A DNA stretch of 64,000 nt from JBBDRJ01 sp963766295 (GTDB taxonomy: Bacteria; Actinomycetota; JAICYB01): the NCBI GenBank assembly GCA_963766295.1, contig CAVXYW010000002.1, positions 1,736,001 through 1,800,000 of the forward strand, in the 5' to 3' direction. Positions 33,850 through 42,742 of the stretch are shown piece by piece (within the stretch, counting starts at the first letter, position 1; the number at the start of each line of letters is the position of its first letter). The translations under genes and the position numbers were made by a program. The notes below the pieces were generated by a model. The model made no database searches. It saw only the letters and a program-made list of their open reading frames with translations, and was not told where the DNA came from.

Positions 33850-34543
33850 ATTGCGCATCATCCCGGTGAGCGGCATGCCGGAAGTCGACGCGGGAGCCGA
33901 CATCGGCGCGCTCGTCGTCGATGCAGCATCGGCGAGCGGGACGCCGATCGAATCCGGCGACGTTGTCGTTATCGCGCAGAAGATCGTCTCGAAGGCCGAG
34001 GGACGGATCGTCAAGGCCGACACACGCGAGGAAGCGCGAGCCGTCGCAAAGCGCGAAGCCAAAAGAATCGTTCGTGAGACGGAGGATCATCTCATCGTCG
34101 AAACGCAACAAGGCTTCGTCTGTGCGAACGCCGGAGTCGACATGTCGAATGTTCCGGCGGGAACGGTTTCGTTGCTCCCGAAGGATTCGGACGCGTCCGC
34201 TGAGCGCATCCGATCGACGATCGAAGCTTCCTCCGGTGGACCGGTTGCGGTGATCGTGTCCGACACGTTCGGACGCGCTTGGCGGATGGGTCAGGCCAAC
34301 GTCGCGATCGGTTCGTCCGGACTCGCCGCGCTCAGGACTTACGACGGCGAGGTGGATCCGGCCGGCCGCGAGATCCTCATCACGCAGATCGCGCACATCG
34401 ACGAGCTGGCCTCGGCCGCCGAGCTTGTGATGGACAAATTGGAACGCGTTCCAGTGGCAATACTTCGCGGTTACTCATGGGAGCCGGGCGGAGGAAGGGC
34501 GCGAGACTTAGTCCGTCCCGCTGACGAGGACCTCTTCCGCTAG
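33836..34543 (+). CDS. cofE: coenzyme F420-0:L-glutamate ligase (single-domain CofE)
   Basis: A 235-residue ligase that adds gamma-linked glutamates to F420-0 using GTP. Visible: GDVVVIAQKIVSKAEGRIV, the TQQGFVCANAGVDMSN loop, LLPKDSDASAERIR, VIVSDTFGRAWRMGQANVAIG, and a basic WEPGGGRARDLVRPADEDLFR end. Mycobacterial FbiB has an added FMN-dependent C-terminal domain that reduces dehydro-F420; this protein lacks it, as in archaeal CofE. The start ATG 33836 lies inside fbiA. It ends in a 4-base overlap with the convergent epimerase gene at 34540. Confidence 0.93.
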   Translation: MQSRELRIIPVSGMPEVDAGADIGALVVDAASASGTPIESGDVVVIAQKIVSKAEGRIVKADTREEARAVAKREAKRIVRETEDHLIVETQQGFVCANAGVDMSNVPAGTVSLLPKDSDASAERIRSTIEASSGGPVAVIVSDTFGRAWRMGQANVAIGSSGLAALRTYDGEVDPAGREILITQIAHIDELASAAELVMDKLERVPVAILRGYSWEPGGGRARDLVRPADEDLFR

Positions 34544-35484
34544 GACCTTCCAGCTGTCTGAGCAAACCAGGAGATCGTTTGCTCGATGCCTTCGCGCAGT
34601 GACGTCCACGGCTCCCAGTCCAGATCGCGTTTCGCCTTGGAAACGTCGAGCGCATTCCGCGGCAGGTCGCCTGGGCGCGGAGGTCCGTAAATCGCGTCAC
34701 CTTCGTATCCGGTGACCTCGGCCATCACTTTGAACAGCTCCTTGATCGTCGTTTCCTGACCGGTCCCGATGTTGTAAGTCTCGCCTGACCCCTCGTCGCA
34801 GGCAAGAACGAAGGCGTGAGCAACGTCGTCGACGAAAACGAAGTCCCGCGTGATCTCGCCGTCCCCGTTGATGGTCGGCGCTTCATTGCGGAGGAGCTTG
34901 TTCGCGAAGATCGCGATAACACCGGCTTCGCCCTGAGGATCCTGGCGCGGACCGTAGATGTTGGCCGGCGCCAAGGAAGTGAAGTCCAAACCGAATTCGT
35001 CCTTATAGAAGCGCAAGTAGTCCTCGGCCACCCGCTTGGTGATCCCGTACGGAGAGATCGGTCTGCCCTTGGCCTGTTCGCTTACCGGAAACTTCTTCTG
35101 CGTCCCGTAGATGACTCCGCCCGACGAAGTGAAGACGATCTTCCTCACCTCTGCGGAAACGCAGGCGTCCAACACGCGCAGCAGGCCTATCACATTGATC
35201 TCTGCATCGCGGATCGGATCGGCTACCGAAGCCGGAACCGACTGTTGCGCGGCGAGGTGCAGCACCACTTCCGGCTTCACTTGGTGCATGAGGTCGCCGA
35301 ATCCGTCCGATCTGATGTCGAACCGGTGGAACTTCACACTTCCGGCGCGCCGTGCTTCGTCCAGATTCGTAAGCTTTCCGCTCGCAAGATCGTCAACGAC
35401 ATAGACGTCGTGACCGTGCGACAACACCCGGTCGACGACATTGGAGCCGACAAAGCCGGCGCCTCCGGTGACGAGCGTTCGCAT
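34540..35484 (-). CDS. NAD-dependent sugar-nucleotide epimerase/dehydratase (GalE-like)
   Basis: A 314-residue extended short-chain dehydrogenase. It starts MRTLVTGGAGFVGSNVVDR (NAD loop GGAGFVG), VYVVDDLASGK, then HLAAQQSVPASVADP and the catalytic YGITK (YxxxK) with upstream TSSGGVIYG. The sequence is like UDP-glucose/UDP-GlcNAc 4-epimerases and related enzymes; the exact sugar is not clear. It is the last gene of the polysaccharide operon (3 bases after the pyrophosphorylase) and overlaps the convergent cofE end by 4 bases. Confidence 0.9.
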   Translation of the reverse strand: MRTLVTGGAGFVGSNVVDRVLSHGHDVYVVDDLASGKLTNLDEARRAGSVKFHRFDIRSDGFGDLMHQVKPEVVLHLAAQQSVPASVADPIRDAEINVIGLLRVLDACVSAEVRKIVFTSSGGVIYGTQKKFPVSEQAKGRPISPYGITKRVAEDYLRFYKDEFGLDFTSLAPANIYGPRQDPQGEAGVIAIFANKLLRNEAPTINGDGEITRDFVFVDDVAHAFVLACDEGSGETYNIGTGQETTIKELFKVMAEVTGYEGDAIYGPPRPGDLPRNALDVSKAKRDLDWEPWTSLREGIEQTISWFAQTAGRS

Positions 35485-35487
35485 CAG

Positions 35488-36609
35488 TTACTCAAACGTT
35501 ATGCCCTTGTCGGGAAGATCGGTTCCCGGCCACACGCGGATCCCGCCGGCAAGCTCGTTCTCGGCTCCTACCTTCACACCGGCGCCTATGACGGCATCGG
35601 TCACGCGGCTGGCCGTTCCGACGTTGACGCCGGTGGCCAGCACCGAACCGGCAACGTTGGCTCGCGCGTAAACCGCCACCTCGTCGTGAAGCACGGAACC
35701 TTCGATAGAGGCTTCTTCCCTCACGACGCAGCTCGGGCCCAGGCAGGTAAGCGGGCCGACCACCGCACCGCCTTCGACCACCGAGTCGTCGCCGATCGAC
35801 GCCGGCCCCACAATGCGTGCGGTCGGGTCGATGGTCACGCCGCGACCGACCCACACGTTGTCTCCCCTCTGAACGCCGGGAGGCTCCATGCCGACCAAGC
35901 GTTGGAGTGCGTCGCGGTTGGCTTGCAGATATTTCTGCGGCGTACCGATGTCGAGCCAGTAGTCCTCCGAAACGAAGCCGTACAGGGCCTCACCTTCCGC
36001 AAGGAGAAGAGGGAAAAGGCCGCCCTCCTTGGTGCGCTCGAAGGAGAAGGGCTTCCCCGCCGGAACGTAGTTGAGGATCTCGGGCTCCAGGACGTACGTG
36101 CCGGCGTTTATGAGGTTCGTGATGATCTCCGACGGTTGCGGTTTCTCTATGAACCGCTCGATGCGTCCGTCGTCGTCGATGGGGACGAGACCGTAGGCGC
36201 TCGGATCGACTACCGGCGTGAGCGTCAAGGTGCCGAGGGTTTCTCGCTCGCGGTGGTAGGTGATGAGTGAGCTGATGTCCAGGTCGGTGAAGATGTCGCC
36301 GTTCAGGACGAGGAAGGGTCCGTCCAGCATCTCTTCGACATTCTTAACCGCGCCGCACGTGTCCATCGGCTCTTCTTCTTTGACCACCGTCAGCTTCACG
36401 CCGTGCGTCAGCTCTGGAGGGAAAGCCTCGTACGCCTCGGCCATATAGCCCGTCGTGAGGATCGCTTCGTCCACGCCGTGTTTGGCGAGATGAGCCAGGA
36501 CGTGCTCGAGGAACGGCCGGTTCGCCACCGGCATCAGCTCCTTGCGCACGTGAAGTGTGAGCGGACGCAGACGTGTGCCGAACCCGCCGACGAGCATCAC
36601 GGCTTTCAA
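35488..36609 (-). CDS. mannose-1-phosphate guanylyltransferase-like nucleotidyltransferase
   Basis: A 373-residue protein. The N-terminal domain (1-235) has MLVGGFGTRLRPLTLHVRKEL (nucleotide loop and catalytic Lys), LVLNGDIFTDLDIS (metal Asp) and RFIEKPQPSE. The C-terminal third (250-370) is a left-handed beta-helix of hexapeptides (VWVGRGVTIDPTARIVG, SIGDDSVVEGGAVVG). This is the GMPP-beta/ManC type found between wbbL and fbiB in mycobacteria and makes GDP-mannose; glucose-1-P uridylyl/thymidylyl activity cannot be excluded. It would supply the mannose used by the PMT and glycosyltransferase genes. Confidence 0.88.
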   Translation of the reverse strand: MKAVMLVGGFGTRLRPLTLHVRKELMPVANRPFLEHVLAHLAKHGVDEAILTTGYMAEAYEAFPPELTHGVKLTVVKEEEPMDTCGAVKNVEEMLDGPFLVLNGDIFTDLDISSLITYHRERETLGTLTLTPVVDPSAYGLVPIDDDGRIERFIEKPQPSEIITNLINAGTYVLEPEILNYVPAGKPFSFERTKEGGLFPLLLAEGEALYGFVSEDYWLDIGTPQKYLQANRDALQRLVGMEPPGVQRGDNVWVGRGVTIDPTARIVGPASIGDDSVVEGGAVVGPLTCLGPSCVVREEASIEGSVLHDEVAVYARANVAGSVLATGVNVGTASRVTDAVIGAGVKVGAENELAGGIRVWPGTDLPDKGITFE

Positions 36610-36623
36610 TCCTTAGTCCTCCA

Positions 36624-37499
36624 TCACGAGACAGCAGTCCGATGCTTCGGAACAGATCTTCGTGTGATCAGCCACCTGAGCGCCAACAACGTGAATCGCG
36701 CGATGAGCCCCAAAGCGATGAACGGATACGCAAGAACCCATGCGCCCCGACGATGCTTCAGCACATATCTGAACAGATTTAGCTGATGCATCCCCAGGAA
36801 CTTCAGCGGTCGCTTCGTCCAACTGCCACCCCATTCGTGGACGACGACGGCGTCGGGCTGGAACCAGACTTGCCAGCCCGAATCCCACATACGTTTGCAG
36901 AAATCGACGTCCTCGACGAAGAAGAAGAATCTTTCGTCGAAGCCATCCAGCGCGTCGAAGGCTTCACGACGTATGGCCACGGCCGTGCAGGCCACCCACC
37001 CGACCGTTCGCGCCTCGTCCAACTTTGCGCTGGCCAGTGTGTAGGCCTTCGTGCCTGGGTTGTTCGGCCAGAACAAACCCACCAGTCCGTGCAATGCCGA
37101 CTGCCACAACGACGGAAACGCGCGCTTGGTCGGCTGCACGGAACCATCCGGATTCAGGATGAGCGGTGCGACAACGCCGGCTCGAGGGTGTGCACGGATC
37201 GTTTCGACCAGCGAAGGAACGGCACCGACGCGCACCTCCGTATCCGGGTTGAGTAGGACGACGATCTCGGCAGATGTAGCACGAACGGCTTGATTGGCGG
37301 CGACGGCGAACCCGCGGTTTTCCGGATTGCGGATCAGACGCACGTCCGGCCTCTCGCTAGCAATGAGTTCAGCGCTGCCGTCCGTTGATGCGTTGTCGAC
37401 CACGACTATCTCGGACACGACGCCTTCACCGATTGACGACAAGCACTCGATGACGTCCCGGCCGCCGTTGAAGTTGAGGAGGACGAGTGACGGCAACAA
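36624..37499 (-). CDS. GT2 glycosyltransferase, WbbL rhamnosyltransferase-like
   Basis: A 291-residue GT-A enzyme: SLVLLNFNGGRDVIECLSSI, IVVVDNASTDGSAELI, ENRGFAVAANQAVR, VVLLNPDTEVR (DxD site) and ERFFFFVEDVDFCKRMWDSG (catalytic ED). These match the WbbL-like rhamnosyltransferases that link rhamnose to a lipid-linked sugar; in mycobacteria the same position holds wbbL beside rmlD and the pyrophosphorylase. The C-terminal 50 residues include a hydrophobic helix (VLAYPFIALGLIARFTLLAL) that anchors it to the membrane. It begins 3 bases after the GT4 gene stop. Confidence 0.9.
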   Translation of the reverse strand: MLPSLVLLNFNGGRDVIECLSSIGEGVVSEIVVVDNASTDGSAELIASERPDVRLIRNPENRGFAVAANQAVRATSAEIVVLLNPDTEVRVGAVPSLVETIRAHPRAGVVAPLILNPDGSVQPTKRAFPSLWQSALHGLVGLFWPNNPGTKAYTLASAKLDEARTVGWVACTAVAIRREAFDALDGFDERFFFFVEDVDFCKRMWDSGWQVWFQPDAVVVHEWGGSWTKRPLKFLGMHQLNLFRYVLKHRRGAWVLAYPFIALGLIARFTLLALRWLITRRSVPKHRTAVS

Positions 37500-37502
37500 T
37501 CC

Positions 37503-38600
37503 TCACCCATCCCCGATCGCGCGTTGCCACACGTCAACGGTCTGTTCGGCCGCTTTAGTCCACGTGAACGATGCAGCGCGCTCCGGTCCCCGTCGTTTCA
37601 GATCGGATGAAAGCTGCGCGTCGTCGAGAACGCGCGCGATGGAATCGGCGAGAGAAGCCGGATCCCCCGGAGGAACAAGCAACGCCGCATCTCCTGCAAC
37701 TTCTTCGGGAGCCGATCCAGTCGTCGTCACCACCGGCGTCCCGCACGCCATGGCTTCGAGCACGGGCAGCCCGAAACCCTCGGCGATGGACGGATATACG
37801 AAGACCGACGCGCCGCGATAGAGATCGATCTTCTCTTCGTCGCTCACATATCCGGTCCGCAAGATGCGCGTCGGATCCGGCGCTTTCGCAATGGCTCGCT
37901 CGATCTGCTCAATGCCCCACGCCGGCAAGCCGCACAGAACTAATTCGTGAGGAAAACCTCGCTCGCTCAAGCGCGCATGTGCATCGATCAATGTCGGTAC
38001 GTCCTTCCGAGGCTCGAGCGCGCCTACGAACAGGATGTACGGGTGGTCGGGAGCCGGTCTTTCTGCGGGTCGGTAGCGCTCGAGATCCACGCCTTCGTAA
38101 ACGACGTCGACCCTGGATGGTTCGGCACCGCCGTGCTCGATGGCGCCGCCGCGCGCGTACTCGGACACTCCGATGACGCGAGTGGCTCGCCTGATGCCTG
38201 TCCGTGCCGCGCGTGTGAAGTACGTGACCTTGGCTGTTTCATGCACGTGAGGATGAGTGAAGAACGTCGGATCGTGGAAAGTGACCGCGCTCGCGCAACT
38301 CAAACCTGGAGGCAGCGTGTAATGCGGTCCGTGGAACACGTCGGGTGCGATAGCTCGGATCTTTCGTGGAAGGACGAACCGCGCCCACGCGATTCGTGTC
38401 GGCCGGGAGCGCGTCGACACCTGATGGAGCGTTGTTTTCGGCAGCTCGGCTCCCAGCTCGTCGATGTCGCGTTCGTTCACGAATACATCGAGCTCCGTCC
38501 CGGTTGCTTCGAGAGCTCTGAGGAGCTCGAACGTATAAACGGCGGCCCCCACTCTTCGCCCCGGCATGGCGGTCGCGTCGATCGCGACGCGCAACGTCAT
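37503..38600 (-). CDS. GT4-family glycosyltransferase
   Basis: A 365-residue GT-B fold. The N-terminal half opens TLRVAIDATAMPGRRVGAAV, with VFHGPHYTLPPGL and VIGVSEYARGGA at mid-protein. The donor-site half has YILFVGALEPRKDVPTLIDA and GASVFVYPSIAEGFGLPVLEAMACGTPVV, the GT4 EGFGLPxLE signature. The sugar is not predictable, but rhamnose or mannose is likely given the operon. The start ATG 38600 (MTLRVAIDATAM) overlaps the stop of the previous GT4 gene by 4 bases; the frame continues to 38642 inside that gene. The three GT4 genes in a row are related and may have arisen by duplication. Confidence 0.9.
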   Translation of the reverse strand: MTLRVAIDATAMPGRRVGAAVYTFELLRALEATGTELDVFVNERDIDELGAELPKTTLHQVSTRSRPTRIAWARFVLPRKIRAIAPDVFHGPHYTLPPGLSCASAVTFHDPTFFTHPHVHETAKVTYFTRAARTGIRRATRVIGVSEYARGGAIEHGGAEPSRVDVVYEGVDLERYRPAERPAPDHPYILFVGALEPRKDVPTLIDAHARLSERGFPHELVLCGLPAWGIEQIERAIAKAPDPTRILRTGYVSDEEKIDLYRGASVFVYPSIAEGFGLPVLEAMACGTPVVTTTGSAPEEVAGDAALLVPPGDPASLADSIARVLDDAQLSSDLKRRGPERAASFTWTKAAEQTVDVWQRAIGDG

Positions 38601-39739
38601 GAGACCAATGCTTCGGAAGTCGCGATCGCCTCGCGGTAGCACGCAACGGTTTCGTCCGCCGTTCGGTCCCAGCTGAACTCGCTCGCGCGGCGAAGCCCGA
38701 GCCTGCGCAGATCCTCGGCAAGGTCGGCGTCGCGAAGGATCTTCGAAATGCCCGCCGCGATCGACTCGTTATCGTCCGGATCGCACAGCAAGGCGGCAGA
38801 TCCGGCAACTTCCGGCAGCGACGAACGGTTCGAAGTGACGACGGGGGTCCCGCACGCCATGGCCTCGAGCACCGGCAGTCCGAATCCTTCGGCCAGCGAC
38901 GGGAACACGAAAACCGACGCTTCGGCGTACAAAGCCGCGCGCACAGGAACGGGTTGCTCGTCGATACGACGAACGCGTTCCGCCAAACCGCTGCTCGACA
39001 TGAGATCGCGCACGTCGCCGCTCCACCAGCCCGGAGGGCCCACCATGTAAAGGTTCAACTTGTCGCCATCCGGGAGTCCTTCTTCGACGGCGCGAGCGAA
39101 GCCACGAACAACACCTTCGGGATTCTTTCGGGGCTCGAGCGTCCCCATCCACAAGACATAGGGACGCTGCACCTTCAGTCGTTCGAGCATCCTCTCGCGT
39201 TCATCGGGTGGCGGCGGCTCGATATCGGTTCCCATCGGCACGATGCGGACACGCGGGTGTGCCTTGTCCGTCGCGGCCAACGACTCGGCCGTAGCCTTCG
39301 AAGGGACGATCACGAGATCGGCTTCGCTCAAGCGATCGAGCATCGTCTTGTGGAAATCGGCCCCGTGGTCGGTAAAGGCTTCGGGACTGTCGAGGAAGAT
39401 CGTGTCGTGGACGGTAACGATGAGCGGACGGCCGTCCCGCGGAGGAAACGCCAAGCTCGGCGCGTGCACGACCGACGCCTCTCCCCCGACCGACGGACGC
39501 TTTCCCTGCATCCATCGTCGATAGAGAAGCTGGCGCGGATACGGAAGCCGCCGCGCGTGCGGCAACCCGGATTGCGTCAGAGTGGCCGCGCGATGCATGG
39601 CAACAACCGGCTCGAGCTCGACACCGGCCGGCGGCAATCGCCGAAGCAATGCGCGCACGTAAGTGCCGATGCCGCCGGGCACTTCTTGCAACAGCTGCTC
39701 GGCGAGCATCGCGACGCGCAATGAATCTCGTTCGGTCAC
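38597..39739 (-). CDS. GT4-family glycosyltransferase
   Basis: A 380-residue GT-B enzyme similar to its two neighbours. It starts VTERDSLRVAMLAEQLLQEV and PGGIGTYVRALLRRLP (acceptor-side glycine loop), then VHAPSLAFPPRDGRPLIVTV and a mid-protein VIVPSKATAESLA. The donor side has YVLWMGTLEPRKNPEGVVRG and ASVFVFPSLAEGFGLPVLEA. The GTG start at 39739 overlaps the upstream GT4 stop (GTGA); the longer frame to 39916 lies within that gene. It probably adds one residue to the rhamnose-containing polymer. Confidence 0.9.
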   Translation of the reverse strand: MTERDSLRVAMLAEQLLQEVPGGIGTYVRALLRRLPPAGVELEPVVAMHRAATLTQSGLPHARRLPYPRQLLYRRWMQGKRPSVGGEASVVHAPSLAFPPRDGRPLIVTVHDTIFLDSPEAFTDHGADFHKTMLDRLSEADLVIVPSKATAESLAATDKAHPRVRIVPMGTDIEPPPPDERERMLERLKVQRPYVLWMGTLEPRKNPEGVVRGFARAVEEGLPDGDKLNLYMVGPPGWWSGDVRDLMSSSGLAERVRRIDEQPVPVRAALYAEASVFVFPSLAEGFGLPVLEAMACGTPVVTSNRSSLPEVAGSAALLCDPDDNESIAAGISKILRDADLAEDLRRLGLRRASEFSWDRTADETVACYREAIATSEALVS

Positions 39740-40872
39740 GGTTTCACCTCGGCGATCGCCTCCGTGAATACACCGATAGTCGACGCCGCCGACGCTCCCC
39801 ACGAGAAGTCCACGGACCACGAACGCGCGGCTTCGATCGCCGCCGGGTCGGGGGATCCGTCGAAGTGGTCGGAGATCGCCGCGGCCATCCCGTCGGTGTC
39901 GTCCGGATCGATCCATCGCGCGTGATCGCCTAGAGCTTCGGGCAATGACGCCGCCTTGGCAGCAACAACCGGAGTGCCCGCCGCCATCGCTTCGAGCGGC
40001 GGTATGCCGAAACCTTCATAACGGGACGGATAAACGAAAACCTTCGCCCCGCGCACCAGTGCCGCGGCCTCGGCATCGGGGAGATGACCGACGACTCGAA
40101 CGGCATCCGAGTTGATGAGCGCTTCGTGACGGGTGCTGATCGTGTCCCAACCGGGCCCGGGCTTACCGATGAGAACGAGCTGGGCTTCGGGATGAACGGC
40201 CCGGACCTGTTCGAAAGCTTTCAGCAAACCGTCCACGTTCTTGCGAAGTTCGAGCGTGCCGAGAAACGCAGCGTACGGATCCGTGATGCCCAGGGCGTCG
40301 CGTCGCGGCGGTGTGAGGTCTCCGCCGCGCTCCCTAAACGCGCGGCGGATGCCCGGATAGACGACGCGGATGCGCTCGCGTTCCGCGGGAAGCCACTCCC
40401 CCAGCTCCTGTGCCGTGAATTTGGACGGCACGATGATGCGGTTGGCGCGTCCGACCATCTTCGGCACGGAGTCCTTGTAGGCGAGAACAGCCTCCGAGCA
40501 CGTTTCCGGCACCTTGATGAAGGCTAGGTCGTGGACGGTGACCACGCCCGCCGCCTTTACGAGCGGCGGAAGTATGAAGTTGGGACCCCAGAAGACGTCG
40601 ATCGCGCCGCAGAAGAGCTCGGCCGGCGGCCATTCGGCGCGCGACCAGATGAAGTTCGCGACCTTGGCCGGCAAACGGTTACGGGCGACGCGTATGCGTG
40701 GATGATCGGGCACCGCATCGCGCACCCAGCCGCCCCGGCGAAGGCTTATAGGAAGCAGAACGACCTCGATCCCTTCATCGATGCCGACGAGGGCCTCGAC
40801 TATCGACGCCGTCGTGTGGCCAACACCGGAACGGGGGCCGATCAGGCTGGTGGCCTCGACGCCGACGATCAA
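39736..40872 (-). CDS. GT4-family glycosyltransferase
   Basis: A 378-residue GT-B protein, first of three tandem GT4 genes. It starts IVGVEATSLIGPRSGVGHTT, with VFWGPNFILPPLVKAAGVVT and RIIVPSKFTAQELGEW. The donor half has YAAFLGTLELRKNVDGLLKA and AKVFVYPSRYEGFGIPPLEAMAAG, the EGFGIPxLE form of the signature. The start is a TTG at 40872 preceded by AGGGGA at 5 bases. It begins 24 bases after rmlD on the same strand, so donor dTDP-sugar genes lie just upstream. Confidence 0.9.
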   Translation of the reverse strand: MIVGVEATSLIGPRSGVGHTTASIVEALVGIDEGIEVVLLPISLRRGGWVRDAVPDHPRIRVARNRLPAKVANFIWSRAEWPPAELFCGAIDVFWGPNFILPPLVKAAGVVTVHDLAFIKVPETCSEAVLAYKDSVPKMVGRANRIIVPSKFTAQELGEWLPAERERIRVVYPGIRRAFRERGGDLTPPRRDALGITDPYAAFLGTLELRKNVDGLLKAFEQVRAVHPEAQLVLIGKPGPGWDTISTRHEALINSDAVRVVGHLPDAEAAALVRGAKVFVYPSRYEGFGIPPLEAMAAGTPVVAAKAASLPEALGDHARWIDPDDTDGMAAAISDHFDGSPDPAAIEAARSWSVDFSWGASAASTIGVFTEAIAEVKP

Positions 40873-40896
40873 AGGTTCCCCTTCATTTGCGCGAGC

Positions 40897-41745
40897 TTAT
40901 GCGCTGACGGCCGAACCGAGGAATGATCTGGCCGCGTCGCGCCAAGAGCGGAGCGGCTCGAGTCCGGCTCGCGTCCAGGCCGCGGCCACCAGAGACGTAT
41001 CGTGCGGCCTGGGCGCGGGCCGCCCCAGGTCGGCAACGTGCACCTCGTCGATGCGCGCCGATGATCCGAGGATCTCGAGGCCGAAGCGGCAGAAGTCGGC
41101 GAACGAGCAGGTGTCGGCGTTGACGACGTGGTACAGGCCGTAGGACTTCGTGCCCACCAGCGCGACGAGAGCCTCGGCCAGGTCGGGTGCGAACGTCGGC
41201 GACCCGTTCTGATCGATAACGGCATTGATCGATTCCGCTCCGGCCATGTCCGGCAACTTCGAAAGGAAATTCTTGCCACCGGGACCATAGATCCACGCAG
41301 ACCGAACGATGTAGTGCTGCTCGTTGGCCTCGCGCACGCTGTGCTCGCCCCCGAGCTTCGAGGAGCCGTACACCTGGATCGGGTTCGTTTCGTCCGATTC
41401 GGTGTAGTCGCCTTTCGTTCCGTCGAAGACGTAGTCGGTGGAAACGGCCACGATCTCGGCTCCCGCCAGTGCTGCGGCATGCGCAACGTTGTGCGAACCT
41501 TCCGCGTTGACCGCCCAGGCTTTATCGGGCTCCAGCTCGCATGCATCGACGTTGGTCATCGCCGCCGGATGAACGACCAGAGTCGGCTCTATCTCCGAGA
41601 AGACCTTCTCGACGCCTTCGGCGTCGGTTATGTCGAGGTCGGCATGCGCAAAACCGTGAACGGTTGCGCCGGCTTTCTCGAAGGCTTCGACGACCGCTCC
41701 ACCGAGCAGACCGCCGGCCCCCGTGACGACTACTTTTCCGACCAC
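40897..41745 (-). CDS. rmlD: dTDP-4-dehydrorhamnose reductase
   Basis: A 282-residue short-chain reductase that converts dTDP-4-keto-L-rhamnose to dTDP-L-rhamnose with NADPH. It starts MVGKVVVTGAGGLLGGAVVE, with the RmlD features DLDITDAEGVEKVFSE, VVHPAAMTNVDACE, VSTDYVFDG, the catalytic VYGSSKLGGE (YxxxK) and RSAWIYGPGGKNF. The start is GTG at 41745; the gene overlaps the end of rmlB by 16 bases. RmlC, which normally makes its substrate, is not seen in this cluster. Confidence 0.94.
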   Translation of the reverse strand: MVGKVVVTGAGGLLGGAVVEAFEKAGATVHGFAHADLDITDAEGVEKVFSEIEPTLVVHPAAMTNVDACELEPDKAWAVNAEGSHNVAHAAALAGAEIVAVSTDYVFDGTKGDYTESDETNPIQVYGSSKLGGEHSVREANEQHYIVRSAWIYGPGGKNFLSKLPDMAGAESINAVIDQNGSPTFAPDLAEALVALVGTKSYGLYHVVNADTCSFADFCRFGLEILGSSARIDEVHVADLGRPAPRPHDTSLVAAAWTRAGLEPLRSWRDAARSFLGSAVSA

Positions 41746-42734
41746 TGCTCTTCAACGACCGGAGCGCGGCCGCGCAGCGGCTCCCACCACGAACGGTTCT
41801 CCGTGTACCAACGCACGGTGTCGCGCAACCCTTCCTCGAACTCGACCTGCGGCTGCCAACCGAGCTCATCTCGCAGTTTGGCGGAGTCGAGGACGTAACG
41901 GCGGTCGTGGCCCGGACGATCGGGAACGATGGACTTCAGCGACGAGGGTTTGCCCAACGCGTCCAAGACGGCGTCCGCGATCTGTTCGATGCTGCGCTCG
42001 ACACCCGTGCCGACGTTGTAGGTCTCGCCGACGCGGCCGTCGAGCAACACCCGTTCGATTCCGCGGCAGTGATCTAGGACGTGGATCCATTCCCGCCGGT
42101 GCTCGGTTGATGCGTAAAGAGGCAACGGTTTGTCATCGATCGCGTTGGTCGTGAAAAGCGGGATGACCTTCTCGGGGAATTGGTATGGGCCGTAGTTGTT
42201 GGCGCAGTTCGTGATCGTCACTGGTAGTCGGTACGTCTCGTGATAAGAGCGCACGGCGTGATCGGCGGCGGCTTTGGATGCGTTGTAGGGCGTGCGCGGT
42301 CGGTAAGGAGAATCTTCGGTGAAGACCTCATCGCTATCGAGCGGCAAGTCCCCGTACACCTCGCACGTCGATATGTGATGGAACCTGTTCAGGTCATGGC
42401 GCCGTGCCGCCTCCAGAAGAAGCACGGTTCCCATCGCGTTCGTCCGGAAGAAGAGTCCCGGATCGAGGACGGCCAAGCTGTTATGCGACTCCGCAGCGAA
42501 GTTGACGATCGTGTCGATCTCTTCTTCCACGAGGACCTTTTCGATGTGTCCGGCTTCGCCGATGTCGCCGTGGACGAAAACGACGCGGTCACGAATGTCC
42601 GCGAGATTGGCTTCGTTGCCTGCATACGTGAGCAGGTCGAGAGCGACGACATGGTCGTCCGGGCGCTCGGAAACCCAACGTCTTACGAAGTTGGATCCGA
42701 TGAAGCCGGCCGCGCCGGTAACGAGGAGTCTCAT
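41730..42734 (-). CDS. rmlB: dTDP-glucose 4,6-dehydratase
   Basis: A 334-residue extended SDR that makes dTDP-4-keto-6-deoxyglucose. It starts MRLLVTGAAGFIGSNFVRRW (NAD loop), with NFAAESHNSLAVLDP (substrate His/Asn), FHHISTCEVYGDLP and catalytic PYNASKAAADHAV (YxxxK), then TNCANNYGPYQFPEKVIPLF, a strong RmlB signature. It sits between the HAD gene (8 bases) and rmlD in the rhamnose supply operon. Confidence 0.95.
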   Translation of the reverse strand: MRLLVTGAAGFIGSNFVRRWVSERPDDHVVALDLLTYAGNEANLADIRDRVVFVHGDIGEAGHIEKVLVEEEIDTIVNFAAESHNSLAVLDPGLFFRTNAMGTVLLLEAARRHDLNRFHHISTCEVYGDLPLDSDEVFTEDSPYRPRTPYNASKAAADHAVRSYHETYRLPVTITNCANNYGPYQFPEKVIPLFTTNAIDDKPLPLYASTEHRREWIHVLDHCRGIERVLLDGRVGETYNVGTGVERSIEQIADAVLDALGKPSSLKSIVPDRPGHDRRYVLDSAKLRDELGWQPQVEFEEGLRDTVRWYTENRSWWEPLRGRAPVVEEQWSEK

Positions 42735-42742
42735 GGGTGTTC

